Below, piece by piece: positions 21,255-32,134 of a DNA stretch of 64,000 bases. Position numbers and translations under genes: made by a program. Positions within the stretch are counted from its first letter, which is position 1; each line of letters starts with the position of its first letter. The DNA comes from Marvania coccoides. Taxonomy: Eukaryota; Chlorophyta; Trebouxiophyceae; Chlorellales; Chlorellaceae. Below the pieces are notes generated by a model that was given only the letters and a program-made list of their open reading frames with translations, ran no database searches and was not told the origin of the DNA. The stretch is from contig OY978100.1 in NCBI GenBank assembly GCA_963854735.1, forward strand, positions 124,001 to 188,000, given 5' to 3'.

Positions 21255-23937
21255 TTACAAGAACATAGCCCGCTCCGCCGTGCGCCTGTCCAGATCCGCC
21301 TTGTTCCCGTGCTTCTCCACAATCTCCCGCACAGCATCCCCCTCCAGCGTGTCTCCCTCCATCAGCGCCGCTGCCAGCACATCCAACGCCTCCCGATTTC
21401 GCTCCAGCATGGCCTTGGTATCCGCATACGCCGCCTCTAGCACCTCCGCCATGCGCTCATTGGCCTTGGCCTGCAGTTCCGGCGGCGTAAAACGCGGCAC
21501 CAGCTGTACCAACGCCCGGCTGCCTTGGGAGCGAGCAGTGGAAACAGTGCGAGGGCCGATCTCGTCGCCCTGCTCCATCGCCGCAGACACCACCAGCTTG
21601 GTGGCGATGCGCCGCGCCAGCACCAGCCGGCGCTGCTGCATGGTGGTGAGCTCGTCGGCGCCAAACACAACCTCCTCTGCTGCCCGCCCCGCCAGCACCG
21701 TCAGCAGCTGCTCTTTGAGGTAGCGCGCGGTGAAGGCTTGCGTGAGCTCCCGCCCCTCGTTGGCTTTGACCACTGTCTGCCCCAGTGGGAACTTCTCTCT
21801 GGGTTGGATTGTCACGGTGGTGATCGGCTCTATGGCAGGCAGCAGGGTGCACAGCAGCGCGGTGGCGCCCTCCATCACCGCCAGCCGCGCGCGCGCAACG
21901 TCGGTGTACCTGGAATAGGAATGAGGGAGAGGGAGAATTAAAAGTAAGAAGCAACGAGACCGAAGTCTTTCTACTTAAAAATTACCCCAATGGCATAAAA
22001 ATTACCCCAATGGAACATCGATATGCCATTATGCCAAATGTAAGTTGTTTCTATTACTAAACTATTAATTCGGCAAGCCAAATTCACTTCCACTTCTATA
22101 ACACTTTCAATACATAAAAAGTTGCTCACCTCGACCGCGCCGGCCCCAAGCGTTCGTTCTCCAGCGAGGCCAGGATGTCTTCCGCAAAGATCTCCTCCCG
22201 CCCCCGCTGCGCCGCCACGGTGGCCGCCATGTTCACCAGGTTGGCCAGCTGCGCGCCGCTGTGCTGCCGCGTTTCAAATGCAATCTCGTGCAAATCGATC
22301 TCGGGGTCGTGCGGCTTAGTGGAAAGGTGCACTTTCAAGATGTCAATGCGCCCCTGGTAGTCGGGGAGCGGCACGAACACGGAGCGGTCGAAGCGCCCCG
22401 GCCGGATCAATGCAGGGTCAAGTACGTCTTTCCGATTGGTGGCCGCCATCACAATGACGGCCGAGTCGGAGTCGAAGCCGTCCATCTCAGACAGCATCTG
22501 GTTGAGCGTCTGGTCGCGCTCGTCGTTGCCCTGTGCCCCGCCGCGGATGCGCCCCACCGAATCCAGCTCGTCGATAAAAATAATGGCGGGGGCCATGGAA
22601 CGCGCGGTGGAGAACAGGTCCCGCACGCGGGCAGCCCCCACCCCCACGAACATCTCCACAAACTCGGAAGCGTTGAGCGAGAGGAAGGCCACGCCGGCCT
22701 CGCCCGCCACCGCTCGCGCCAGCAGCGTTTTTCCGGTGCCGGGGGGGCCACAGAGCAGCACGCCACGCGGGATACGCGCGCCGGATGCCCTGAAACGTTC
22801 CGGCTTGCGGAAAAAGTCCACAACCTCCTGCAGCTCCACTTTTGCGTCGCCGACGCCGGCCACGTCATCGAAAAAAACCGCCTCCGCTGCCTCAGTGTAC
22901 TGCAGCTTCACGCCCTTGAGCTGGCGCTGCGCCAACTTGAGCTTGCGCGAGCGCGCCGGGTCCTGCGCCTTCTGCACCCGCATCGTCTTCATGCGTCGGA
23001 ATTCCTCAGCTTGGGCGTTAGGATCGGTTTCCGCCGCCTGCTCCCGCATCTTCTCGCGGAACGCGGCTTCGTCCGCCAGCTGCTGCTCCCCGTCGGTGTT
23101 GAACTTGGGGCCCTTCACGTCTGGGCCCTGTTCCACCGCAGCCACAGTCGCCTCAATCTGCTCTGGATTCACGCTGATCCCCGCCTTGGCTGCTTTCGCC
23201 AAAATCGATTCTGCAGTCCACCCCATGCCCGCCAGCACCTCCACGTCCTGAAGGAACGCGTCGACGCGGTCCTCCGCCTCCCGCCGCCGCCGCTCTTCCG
23301 CTTCTTTCTGTTTGATTTTCACACGGTCCTCAGCGTCGCCTTTCTTCCATTTCACGTACGAGGTCGCAGCGTACACGGCAGCCACGGCCAGGTAGGGCAG
23401 CACGCTGGTCAGAAACGTGGATACCGAGGCGGAGACGACGGGCGGAGGAGCCAGCTGGGTGGCGCTAGGGGCAGCGGGAAGGCGATGCCCTATCACGTTA
23501 TGGGTTTCCATTGCGTACGCCATTCTCACGTCATCGGGGGGGATGATGGCTTGCGCGGTGGTGCCGTCGCGCAGCGACACCAGGCAGGGCCCCTCCATAG
23601 AGAGAACTTCGCGATTGCTGAAAAAATGCACCGCCTCCACCTGCTCCTCACGCACAGCCCGCAGGAGCTCAGAGTAAGTAAGCTGCTGGCGCACCAACGG
23701 CAGCCCGTGCTTGGGCTCGTACAGGTACTGCGGCTTGGGGGCGGCTCCGCCTGCGGCTGCTGCACGGGGGGCGGCGGCGGCGGCGGAATGGCGAGAAATT
23801 CTTGTCGGGGTGAAGCATTGCAGCGGCCCCCGGGACGGTGGTAACCCAAGGCAAGATGCGTTGATTATTGTGCAGGGAGTGCGCCGGAATGGCAGCTGCG
23901 AACGCGAGGAGATGTGAGTGAAACACGATGGCAGCAT
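21255..23937 (-). CDS. FtsHi-type AAA+ protein with lost protease motif (plastid)
   Basis: Plastid FtsH homologue that keeps the ATPase but has lost protease activity. Exons 23937-22130 and 21909-21255, 820 aa; the start is the first ATG of the frame. Transit-peptide-like N-terminus, a stromal/lumenal part ([20 protein letters not shown]), a membrane span near [20 protein letters not shown], a charged coiled region ([18 protein letters not shown]) and then the AAA module: [20 protein letters not shown] (Walker A), [15 protein letters not shown] (Walker B), [36 protein letters not shown] (SRH). In the M41 domain the zinc site HEAGH reads MEGAT (residues 615-619), so both metal-binding His are gone. 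Plant FtsHi proteins work in the Ycf2/FtsHi import-motor complex; that role is inferred. Confidence 0.9.
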
Positions 23938-24354
23938 ATGTGTCAAGGGTGAAGAGAACAACGTACCCTTTGCGCATTAATTCCGATCCCCTGCATGTTG
24001 CGATACTTTAAGATTAAAGTAAAAGGGCCTGCGAGCCTTAAAACTTGCACAAACTTGTCATGAATTTCGACATCTCGACGGCTGAAAAATTGCGATGAAA
24101 GCAAGTGCTCGTATCGATGTGCCCTTTTATTTTTTATATTGAAACACAAAATTTATTAATCGATTGGCAAAAAATAGCAGCTTGGCGAGCCGATAAGGAA
24201 AGAGCAAATGGAAGTCGAGGAGAAGTCATGGGCCAGCTCAAATAGTTGCAGTGAAATGCCATTGTTTATAATTTACATGCAAAGGCACAGGCCAGCGTGA
24301 TCTACCACTCATTAAATAGCCTAACATTTTTTCTTGGCTCCAACTCAAAACGAG
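23938..24354. other. Divergent intergenic region, nothing seen
   Basis: AT-rich spacer between the FtsHi start and the ankyrin-repeat gene start; presumably both promoters. No repeat or coding signal. Confidence 0.5.
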
Positions 24355-25429
24355 ATGTCTGAACGTGCTTCCAGTTATTTCTTCCCCTTTTTCAAGTCTG
24401 TGCTGGAGACTGACGTCGAGGCGGTTCAAAGCGCGCTGAAGGAGCACCCCGAGCTTGCCCACGCCGAAAATGGGGGCCAGTGGACTCCGGTTTTTGGAGC
24501 ATCACTCTACCGCTGCAGCAATACACTCTCAAAGACCCCCCCTGGGGTCTCTTTAAATCTTATTTCTGTTGAGAAATACGACTGAGCTTAATTATCCTCG
24601 GTGCTTATTGGGCATATGAACTCTCAAAGCTCTGCTGGACATGGGCGCTGATCCAAACTGGTCCGGAGGAGGAGCACCCGCCTTTCCTCTCCACGCTGCA
24701 GCAGGTGAAGGTCGCCTCAATTGCCTGAAGGCGTTGCTGTCGGCTGGGGTTGACCCCGCTTTGAAAAAACAAAATGACGGCTGCAGCGGTGTCGGCAGCA
24801 TTAGCTGGCCAAGTCTGGTGTCTGCAAGCGCTGGATTGCGTCCATTCAGTGAATTTTCGTGAAATGGGCGATGCGAGCTGCACAGCCCTCTGCGTTGCAG
24901 CATGGGCAATACTGCGCCTTCCAGCGCTGAAATGGCTTCTGCCAAAGCAATGCCCCGTCCTTTGGTCCCTGGATGAAGCAATAAAAGCTCTCAGGGAGGC
25001 TGCAGAGCAGGGTCTCGAGGAAAGTGCCTTGCAGATTATTGCCTCGACTCCTGGCCGGATGGGGCTGCGGCAACTAGCCTCGAGGGGACGGAGTGGCATG
25101 ATAGTCAACCCGCCGGCCTATAACGGATACTCAAAAACGATGTTTGACGTTCTGGCTCTGGGAGCGCCTGCAGACACTCGCCCAGATGACCTGGGGATGA
25201 CGCCGCTCACGTAAGCATTTAGGCACACACACCAAAAAACGTTTCCATAGTAATGCTGTGCATTACAGGTGCCGCTGCGGGATCCTTTGGTGGATGAGGT
25301 GGCACGCATGGGGGTGGGGCAGGAGCAGGTGCAAGGCGGGGATGAGAAGGCAACGAAGAAGAGCTCAGGGGGAAGTGCGAAGAAAAAGTCGGCCAAAAAG
25401 AGGGGGAAGAAATTAACGTTATTTCAATG
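24355..25429 (+). pseudogene. Ankyrin-repeat gene, probably frameshifted
   Basis: Begins MSERASSYFFPFFKSVLETD and shows ankyrin-type units: VEAVQSALKEHPELAHAENG, ALLDMGADPNWSGGGAPAFP, LHAAAGEGRLNCLKALLSAG and, in another frame, AVSAALAGQVWCLQAL; later MFDVLALGAPADTRPDDLGM. The frame changes by one base at about 24770-24780 (in an A-rich run) between two clearly joined ankyrin units. The junction to the last exon (donor at 25212, acceptor near 25269) is also off by one base. That exon encodes a Lys/Ser-rich tail ending GKKLTLFQ. Either sequencing errors or decay explain this. The first intron could not be placed. Protein-binding scaffold by family; partner unknown. Confidence 0.5.
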
Positions 25430-25501
25430 ATGCTGCAGAGCGTTGAGACGAGGGTTTTGCTTTCCTCACAGTACCGTGTAAGGTTTTTTCACATGCTCAG
25501 A

Positions 25502-25592
25502 ATGGACAATCCTTTGGAGACCTTGCGGCAGCTGCCAGTCTTAACCGACGAACAAAAAGCGAGAGCGAAATTCGAAACTCGTGAGTGGCTCT
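25502..25592 (+). pseudogene. Coding-like fragment cut off by a MITE
   Basis: Follows an acceptor-like site (cacatgctcag) and reads MDNPLETLRQLPVLTDEQKA then RAKFETREWL, a convincing soluble-protein segment. It runs directly into the terminal repeat of the MITE at 25593. A donor-like GTGAGTGG lies at 25581, so it could instead be an exon whose intron received the MITE. No continuation was found downstream before the PDC gene. Confidence 0.35.
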
Positions 25593-26156
25593 GGCCTACT
25601 AAACTAGATTCCCGGTTCAGGCTACCCCCCCCCCTCCCTTGGGCGCAAAATTAGGTTTCGTTCGTAAAAACCGTCCACGTTGAATTTTGGCCTTTCTGAG
25701 CCTTGCGAGCCTCTAATTCATGTAAAAACGATAAATACAGCATTTATCCACCTCGAAACAAGCGAGGAAGTGCCCAAAGGGTGCATATTTTCAAATGGAT
25801 TAAGTTCAGATCACCATTTTCGACGGTGTCAAGGAAACTTTACAAGGAAACAGGGCCTGTAGCAAGCTACGAAACGTTCGAATCGTTGCTGGATCGAATA
25901 GGCGGGCGGCATCCCAAGGTATGAAAAATAGTCGGTATGAAAAATAGTCTCTTGTGGCTCAAATTTTATTTTAAAGTGAGTTTTTAAGATTTTTTCTGCA
26001 TATAAATACGTAGCAGGTGTCTAGGGCACTTAAACACACAGTTAGAGGGTTCTCAGCAGTTTTACGAAGTATAACTTACGAACGAAAATCCCCCCCCCCC
26101 CCCCCACCTCGCCGGGAAGAATGTTAGCCTGAACCGGGAATCTAGTTTAGTAGGCC
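25593..26156 (+). mobile_element. MITE copy 1, Tourist/Harbinger-like
   Basis: 564-bp element bounded by inverted terminal repeats that start GGCCTACTAAACTAGATTCC (about 33 bp). Just inside each end is a homopolymer C/G run (poly-C near 25627 and 26090). It has no transposase. A tandem 16-bp duplication (ggtatgaaaaatagtc twice) lies at about 25918-25950. A second copy, inverted and nearly identical, lies at 35740-36304. The right flank here is TAA, but the left flank (TCT) does not match, so its target duplication is not intact. Confidence 0.85.
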
Positions 26157-26203
26157 TAATGCATGTCTTGCGAGCTGTTAATGCCTGTAGTTTAATCATC
26201 TCG

Positions 26204-28691
26204 CTAAAATGTCTTGGCAGTCGGCGTATGGACCAGGTAGGCCATTTCCACCATTTCTGGGCTCATGGGCACCATCAACGCGCCCTTCATCATCACTTCA
26301 ATGTACGCCGGCCGAGGGTGCCGTCGTGCCGCCTCCAGCGCCTCTTCAAACTCGACGTTGGTGCATACCGCCCCGCACAGCCACTCTTTGCACCCCATTG
26401 CAGCAGGCACCTGTGCGTAGTGCCAAGGGGCGATGACGTTGTATATCTTTCCGCCGTTGTGCTCTAAAAACTCTTCGATGCCGTGCAGCCCTGCGCGCAG
26501 AAGCGGGGGGAAAATGCGGAAATTGTTGATATGTTAATTTAAAAAAATCCACCGGCTCTTTGAAAAGCGGGGGAAGGAGAGGAGGAGATGGAGATTAATA
26601 ATAATAATAAAAAAAATCAGATTTGCAAAGAAGAAATTCCCAGACCCATCCCCCTGCCGCATGGTCTCCCAAGGGCACTCCCCCAGGGACTCCCTGCCAA
26701 CTCTGGCATTCGATCTGTCCGACAGATCCAATGCCAGAGTTTCTGTCCAGGCATTAGAGCTTGCTGAGTTAGGTAATCTAGATCAAGATTTCTCACCGTT
26801 GTTGACCACGATCTGGATGAGGTTGTGCTCGTAGCGCCCCATCACGCCGAGCTCGTTGGCGGTCATTTGGTGGGACCCGTCGCCAGTCACCAGAATGACG
26901 CGCCGCGAGGAATCTGCCAGCGCTGCTCCAAAGGCTGCGGGGGTGGCCCAGCCAATGGACCCCCACAGCGTCTGGTTGTGGTACTGCGCGCCCTCCGGCA
27001 GCAGCGCTTCTGCGAAGACTACCGAAGAGATGCCGGTCTCGACGAACAGCACGTCATTGGGCTGCAAAAAGCGCTCCACGCGGGATTTGAGGGATAAATA
27101 TGAAACTATGTCCTCAGGTGCGCCCTCGACTGGCGGCGCTTGCGGGCGGGGGAAGGCCGAGATTTCAGCGCCCTGGCGCTGGCCCAAGCGCTCGATGAGC
27201 TGGTCCAGTAGGTCTCCCATCCACACCGGCCCAAAGCTGCTTCCCTGGGCGTGGACTTCGCCTGAAGAGGCGGAGACCTCAATGCGGTGGGGGGCGATGG
27301 TGATCATGCGTTCTTTGCGCAGCTCAGTGGTCCCAAAACCCGTGGAAATGTCGTCGAAAAGAACATCGCCGACATTCTGTTGAAAAGGAAATTAATTGGT
27401 TAGTTAGGAAGCTAAAATGCAGTTCAGCTGGTCAAACCGCTATAAGATAATTAAAGCTGTATAGTTCATGCTAACAAAACATGGTAGCTTACCAGCAGCA
27501 GGTCGGCCCTGTGCACCGCATCTTTCACTGCCTGCGATTTTGACATGCCCCCGCGGTACATACCCATGAACTGCGGGTGCTGCTCAGAAATCACCGCCTT
27601 GTCAATTCCAGTGGTGGCAAACGGCATTCCCGTCGCCTCCAGCAGCGCCAGCACTTTGCCTTGGAGGCCGTAGCGAGCGACCATAAACGAAGGCAGCATG
27701 ACGGGGCGGTGGGCGGCGGCCAAGCGCTCTATGATTGCGTCCACTGCAGCGTCAAGCTCCGTGGGGGAGCTGTAGGGAAGAGGGACTTGGGCGAGGGGCA
27801 CGCCTTTGATGGGCTCCTCAGCGATCGGCATGCTGCCCATATCCTGCGAGATTATTAGAAATATGTGTTGAATAATTTAAGAAATAATCTGAGTGCTCAA
27901 TGAAATTATTTTCTTCTGACCTGCTGAACTGAAATGTAGGCAGGTTTTCGCTCTGCAAGAGCGATTTTAATGACCCGCTCCATCTCAGAAACGGCGTTGT
28001 CCGGCCCGAGAACAGCGCTGGCGCAGACAGCGGTTTCCATGATGGGCAAGAACCTGTCGTGAGCGGCAGTGTCGCCCAGCGTGTGGTGAATGACGCGGCT
28101 GGTGCGGCCCAGGCGAGAAGAAGGCGCGCCTGCTAAGAGAAAGACGGGGAGGTGCTCGGCGTTGGAGCCCATGATGGCGTTGAGAGCACTCAGCGCGCCG
28201 ACGCCGTAGGTCACGACGCAGACGGCGCAGCCTGCGAAATTGTAAGTAGCATTACTAAATAAATAAACAAATACCTGTTGTAGTGTGGTGAAACGTTCTT
28301 CAAAAGCAGCAATTACCAAAAACCCTGGCGTAGCCGTCTGCAGCGTACGCCATGTTGAGCTCGTTTGCTGAATTGATGTAGGTGAGGCGCCCAGTTCCAG
28401 CAGAGCTTAATTTCTGAATTGCGTTGAACAGTGGGAACGCATAGTCTCCAGGTATGCCAAAGACAGATCGTACGCCAAGGTCCAAAAGGCGCTGAATTGC
28501 GTACTCCGCCACAGTTGGAGTAGTGAGTCCCTGCGACCCCTGCGAGAGGGAGAGAAAAATCGAGGGGAAAATGGAAAAGGGGGGGTTACTACCAAATTCG
28601 CTCTCGTTTTAGAAAAGTTGTAAATAGTTTAGAGTTATTAGAGTTTAAAGATAAAAGCGGCCTGAAAAAGAAGAACTCTTACTCCGCTCAT
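26204..28691 (-). CDS. PDC: Pyruvate decarboxylase, copy 1
   Basis: Thiamine-diphosphate enzyme expected to convert pyruvate to acetaldehyde and CO2 for fermentation in the cytosol. Six exons, 28691-28683, 28539-28317, 28231-27921, 27843-27493, 27376-26797 and 26490-26204, give 586 aa. The first exon codes only MSG. Key residues: catalytic Glu63 in SANELNMAYAADGYAR, the His-His pair 126-127 in VIHHTLGD (diagnostic of PDC-like decarboxylases), GDGSHQMTANELGVMGRYEH...NN for thiamine diphosphate/Mg binding, and the C-terminal GIEEFLEHN Glu. The exon 5/6 join lies within the last of these blocks. A tandem partner lies at 29.3-31.6 kb in the same orientation. Indolepyruvate or phenylpyruvate decarboxylase is possible but less likely. 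Confidence 0.9.
26699..26741. repeat. 43-bp near-perfect palindrome in a PDC1 intron
   Basis: Outer arms aactctggcatt / aatgccagagtt (12 bp, perfect) and inner arms gatctgtc / gacagatc (8 bp, perfect) are separated by single C bases, so RNA or DNA could fold into a long hairpin with a tiny loop. It lies in the intron between exons 5 and 6. Confidence 0.9.
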
Positions 28692-29313
28692 TATTTTGAA
28701 GTGCTGTTGCTTGCAAAATTCCTGGATCCTTGCGCTGATGTTGTTGCTATGATTTGAAGAGAACGTGAACACGCGCAATTAAAAACATCAGAAAAAGCAG
28801 AAATTGCGAAAGTTTCTGCCACGTGGCTGCCACGGTGGCATCTCTCCCTCTCTTTTTACACCCTATCGCGTTCAGAAAACACCCTACGCCTATCGCGTTC
28901 AGAGAACACCCTACGCCTTCACTTCCAAATCAAAAATAATAACTAACAGGCATAAATCAAACTACTCAATCAAATCGAATCTTCGTCGTGGGACACCTTC
29001 TCGGTCACCTCGCTGTAAAACACTTTCTACCATTGGTCTCTGCCGAAGACCCAGCCCCGTGTAAGCCTGTCACTGCTCCGTGCTGAGCAGCTGTCTCAGA
29101 TCCATTCACAGCAGCAGCTGCAGGGGTGACAGGCAGTCCAGCGCCAGTTGCCCACACTCCATCCATGAACAGGCGCCATTGGGCTCTGTCAGCAGCCAGT
29201 TCTTGCCAGGAGAGCCCCGGTGGCATCATCACCGTTTTTTATTAATTGGGCCGTGAGTAGAGAATAAATAAAGAATGAATAATTATAAATAATAAATTAG
29301 CACTGTCCATTAA
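28692..29313. other. Spacer between the two PDC genes, with repeats
   Basis: Contains two head-to-tail units with a 27-bp period (tatcgcgttcag at 28864 and 28891). On the minus strand at about 29240-29005 there is an open stretch starting MPPGLSWQELAADRAQWRLF. The SW-x2-LA-x-DR-x2-WR pattern is typical of the C-terminal end of LINE-encoded proteins, so this is probably a retroelement scrap. The rest is AT-rich. Confidence 0.45.
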
Positions 29314-31645
29314 TTATTTCGGTCCCGGCGCGCGGACCTGATACGCCTTCTGCAGCATGCTGCTCCCCAGCGCTGCCAGCAGCGCCTCCCCCACCACTAC
29401 CTCAATGTAGCAGGGCTTATTGTATGCACGGGCCTGCGCCAGCGCCGCCTCCAGGTCCGCATTGGTCGTCACCGTCTTGCAGAGCCACCCGTTACATCCC
29501 ATTGCAGCAGGCAACTCTGCGTAACGGATAGGAGCGATCACATTGTACAGTTTGCCAGCGTTCTTCTCTAGATACTCCTCAACGCCGTACAGCCCGTTGT
29601 TAACCACAATTTGGATGAGGCTGTGCTCGTAGCGCCCCATCACGCCCAGCTCATTCGCGCTCATCTGGTGAGCCCCGTCGCCGGTGATCATTATTACCCG
29701 CCGGGCAGGATCAGCCAGCGCTGCGCCAAATGCGGCAGGGGTGGCCCAGCCGATGGACCCCCACAGCGTCTGGTTGTGGTACTGCGCACCCTCAGGCAGG
29801 AACATGTCCACAAAAGAAAGCGACACCGTGCCGCTGTCGGTGAACAAAATGTCCCTGGGCTGCAGAAACTGCTCCACGCGGCCCTTGAGGCCGCCAAATG
29901 TGATGAGGTCTGCGGGGCCGCCCTCGATGGGGGTGCGCTGCGGGCGGGGGGTGGTGTTGGGGGCGAAGCTGCTGCATCGCTCGATGAGCTTGTCCAGGAC
30001 GTCTCCAATCCACACCGGGCTCTGTATTGGGGTGGAAGATTTTAAGCGATGAGTATTTAAGCTTAAATTGAGCTGGAAATAAGATTCGATTCTGTTTATC
30101 TTGGGGACTCACGTAGCTGTATCCCTGCTGGTGGACGTTGCCTGAGGAGTCGGGGAGCTCGACGTAGTACGGATCGATGTGGATGAGGTTGTCCTTCTGC
30201 AGGTTGGTGGTGGCGAAGCCCGTCGAGAGGTCGTCAAAGACGACGCCGCCAATGTCCTGCGAAAGGAACAAAGAAAGAAAATACAGTTTAGCATTTGATA
30301 CAATTTGCAATGCATTTAATTTAAGAAATAAGGAGCAAACTCACCAGCACCAGGTCGGCCCCCTGCACGGCAGCCAGCACCTCAGGCGCCGTCTTTGCGC
30401 CTCTGTAGAGTCCCAAATACTGCGGGTGCTGTTCCGATATGATCGCCTTGTCGATATTAGTTGTCGCAAACGGCATCCCCGTCACCTCCAACAGCCTCAG
30501 CAGCTTTTCCTGCAGGCCATAGCGAGCAATGGTGAACGCCGGCAGCGCGACGGGGCGTTTCGCCTTCCCTAAGCGTGCCATTATTGCGTTCACCGCTGCT
30601 TCTAGCTCCACTGAGGCACTGGGGCGGTGTGGGACCTCGGAGAGAGGGACCCCTGCAATGGGGTCGCCCACAACGGTCATTGCCGCGTAATCTTGAGGCA
30701 CAAAGATGTAAGCAGGCTGGCGCAGGTCCAGCGCCGTCTTGACAACGCGTTCCATCTCAGCAATGACGTTGTCGGGGGAGAGCACCGCGCTCACACACGT
30801 AGCTGCCTCCATGAGCGGGATGAAGCGGCCGTACTTGGCTTCGCCCAGTGAGTGGTGCAGGGGGCGGGCGCTGCGGGCCAGGCGGGTAGAAGGAGCCCCT
30901 ATCAAGATAAAAACCTGCATATGATTTTGTAATAGTATAAATTGATAAAATGCAGTCGTCTTGAAGTTCAAGAAAATTACAAACAAAAAATTAGGAGAGT
31001 AAATGGTGCTCATTCCCTGGGGCTTCAATAGGTTAAATACAGGTCATCAGGGCTCACACGCCACACGGAGAAACACAGGGAGAAAAAAATGTGCTGCAAA
31101 ACTGACCGGGAGGCGCTCTGCTTTAGAACCCATGATGCCGTTCAGAGCGCTGAGCTCTCCCACCCCGTAAGTGGCAGTGCAGACAGCACAGCCATTGACA
31201 CGGGCATATCCGTCGGCTTCGTAGGCCATGTTGAGTTCATTCGCCGACGACACCCAGGTCACCTGGTCTTGCAGCTCTTCAAAGGCGTCACAAATGGGGA
31301 ACGAAAAGTCACCTGGTACTCCAAATACGTGCTTGATCCCCAGCGCGCAGATGCGTTGCACAGCGTACTGTGCCACCGTCAGCGGCTCCTGCAGAGAAAC
31401 ATTATTTTAAGAGAGATGCAAAAACACAAGAAGACTACATTGCCTGCCGTGTGGCCTTTAGCGCGACTTTTGAAGCGGACACGGTCGGGTTTGCTCTCAA
31501 ATAACTAAATTTAAAAGACTTGATCTTTCAAGCACACCAAGAACGCAACACGTACGACTGCACATCAATTTTCGTATTGATATGGCCGCTTTAAAAGCAC
31601 CGCTATCAAAGGAGAGATGCGCACCTGGATAGGCTCGAGAGACAT
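29314..31645 (-). CDS. PDC: Pyruvate decarboxylase, copy 2
   Basis: Tandem paralogue of the gene at 26.2-28.7 kb. Five exons, 31645-31625, 31388-31107, 30914-30345, 30256-30113 and 30021-29314, give 574 aa, starting MSLEPIQ. Catalytic Glu58 (SANELNMAYEADGYAR), His-His 121-122 (PLHHSLGE) and the thiamine-diphosphate motif ITGDGAHQMSANELGVMGRY ... VVNNG are intact, as is GVEEYLEKN near the C-terminus. Middle-domain block: DDLSTGFATTNLQKDNLIHI. Only the intron before (D/N)-(I/V)-G-(D/G)-V and the short first intron match those of copy 1; the others differ. Both copies look functional. Confidence 0.91.
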
Positions 31646-32134
31646 TTTTCAAGTGATATTGGAAGTCTCAAACCAAAAAAGATAGCCACTGCAACCACTA
31701 CAATACGAATACAGCAGTTAATTTGATGCCATGTTTTTTAATAATAATCATAAGCTGGGGGAGGTCGTATACGATGCTCGAAACAAAATCGGGTCCTTTT
31801 TTGGTCGGTGATGAGCGGGATCTGCGCTTCTCTCCGCAATTTTAGGCATTGGAAGCATATTAAAATTCAAAATAAATATTAATTTCGTATTCAAGGGGAG
31901 GACACAGCGCCGCTCTCCTCTCTAATATAAACACGTTTTTTCAAACAAACAATTGTAAAATTTCAGACATTCACCATAAATGGCATGCCTCACACATTAA
32001 GGAGAACTATTTGCAGCAGAACAGGAGAGGACATCATGCGGGTGCGCTCCACAAGTCGAAACATGTCACATTTTAACACGAGCTTTTATATTTGAACCCA
32101 TTCAAGCTCGCTCTTCTCCTCCCCATGCGTGCAG
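31646..32134. other. Divergent intergenic region, nothing seen
   Basis: AT-rich spacer between the PDC copy 2 start and the exonuclease start. A splice-like cgtgcag directly precedes the exonuclease ATG, so a 5' UTR intron is possible. Confidence 0.45.

Noticed and set aside
22261..23844. 527-codon open frame on the + strand
   Set aside because: It is antisense to the FtsHi exon, has His/Arg/Leu-rich composition without motifs, and is explained by the high GC of the real gene.
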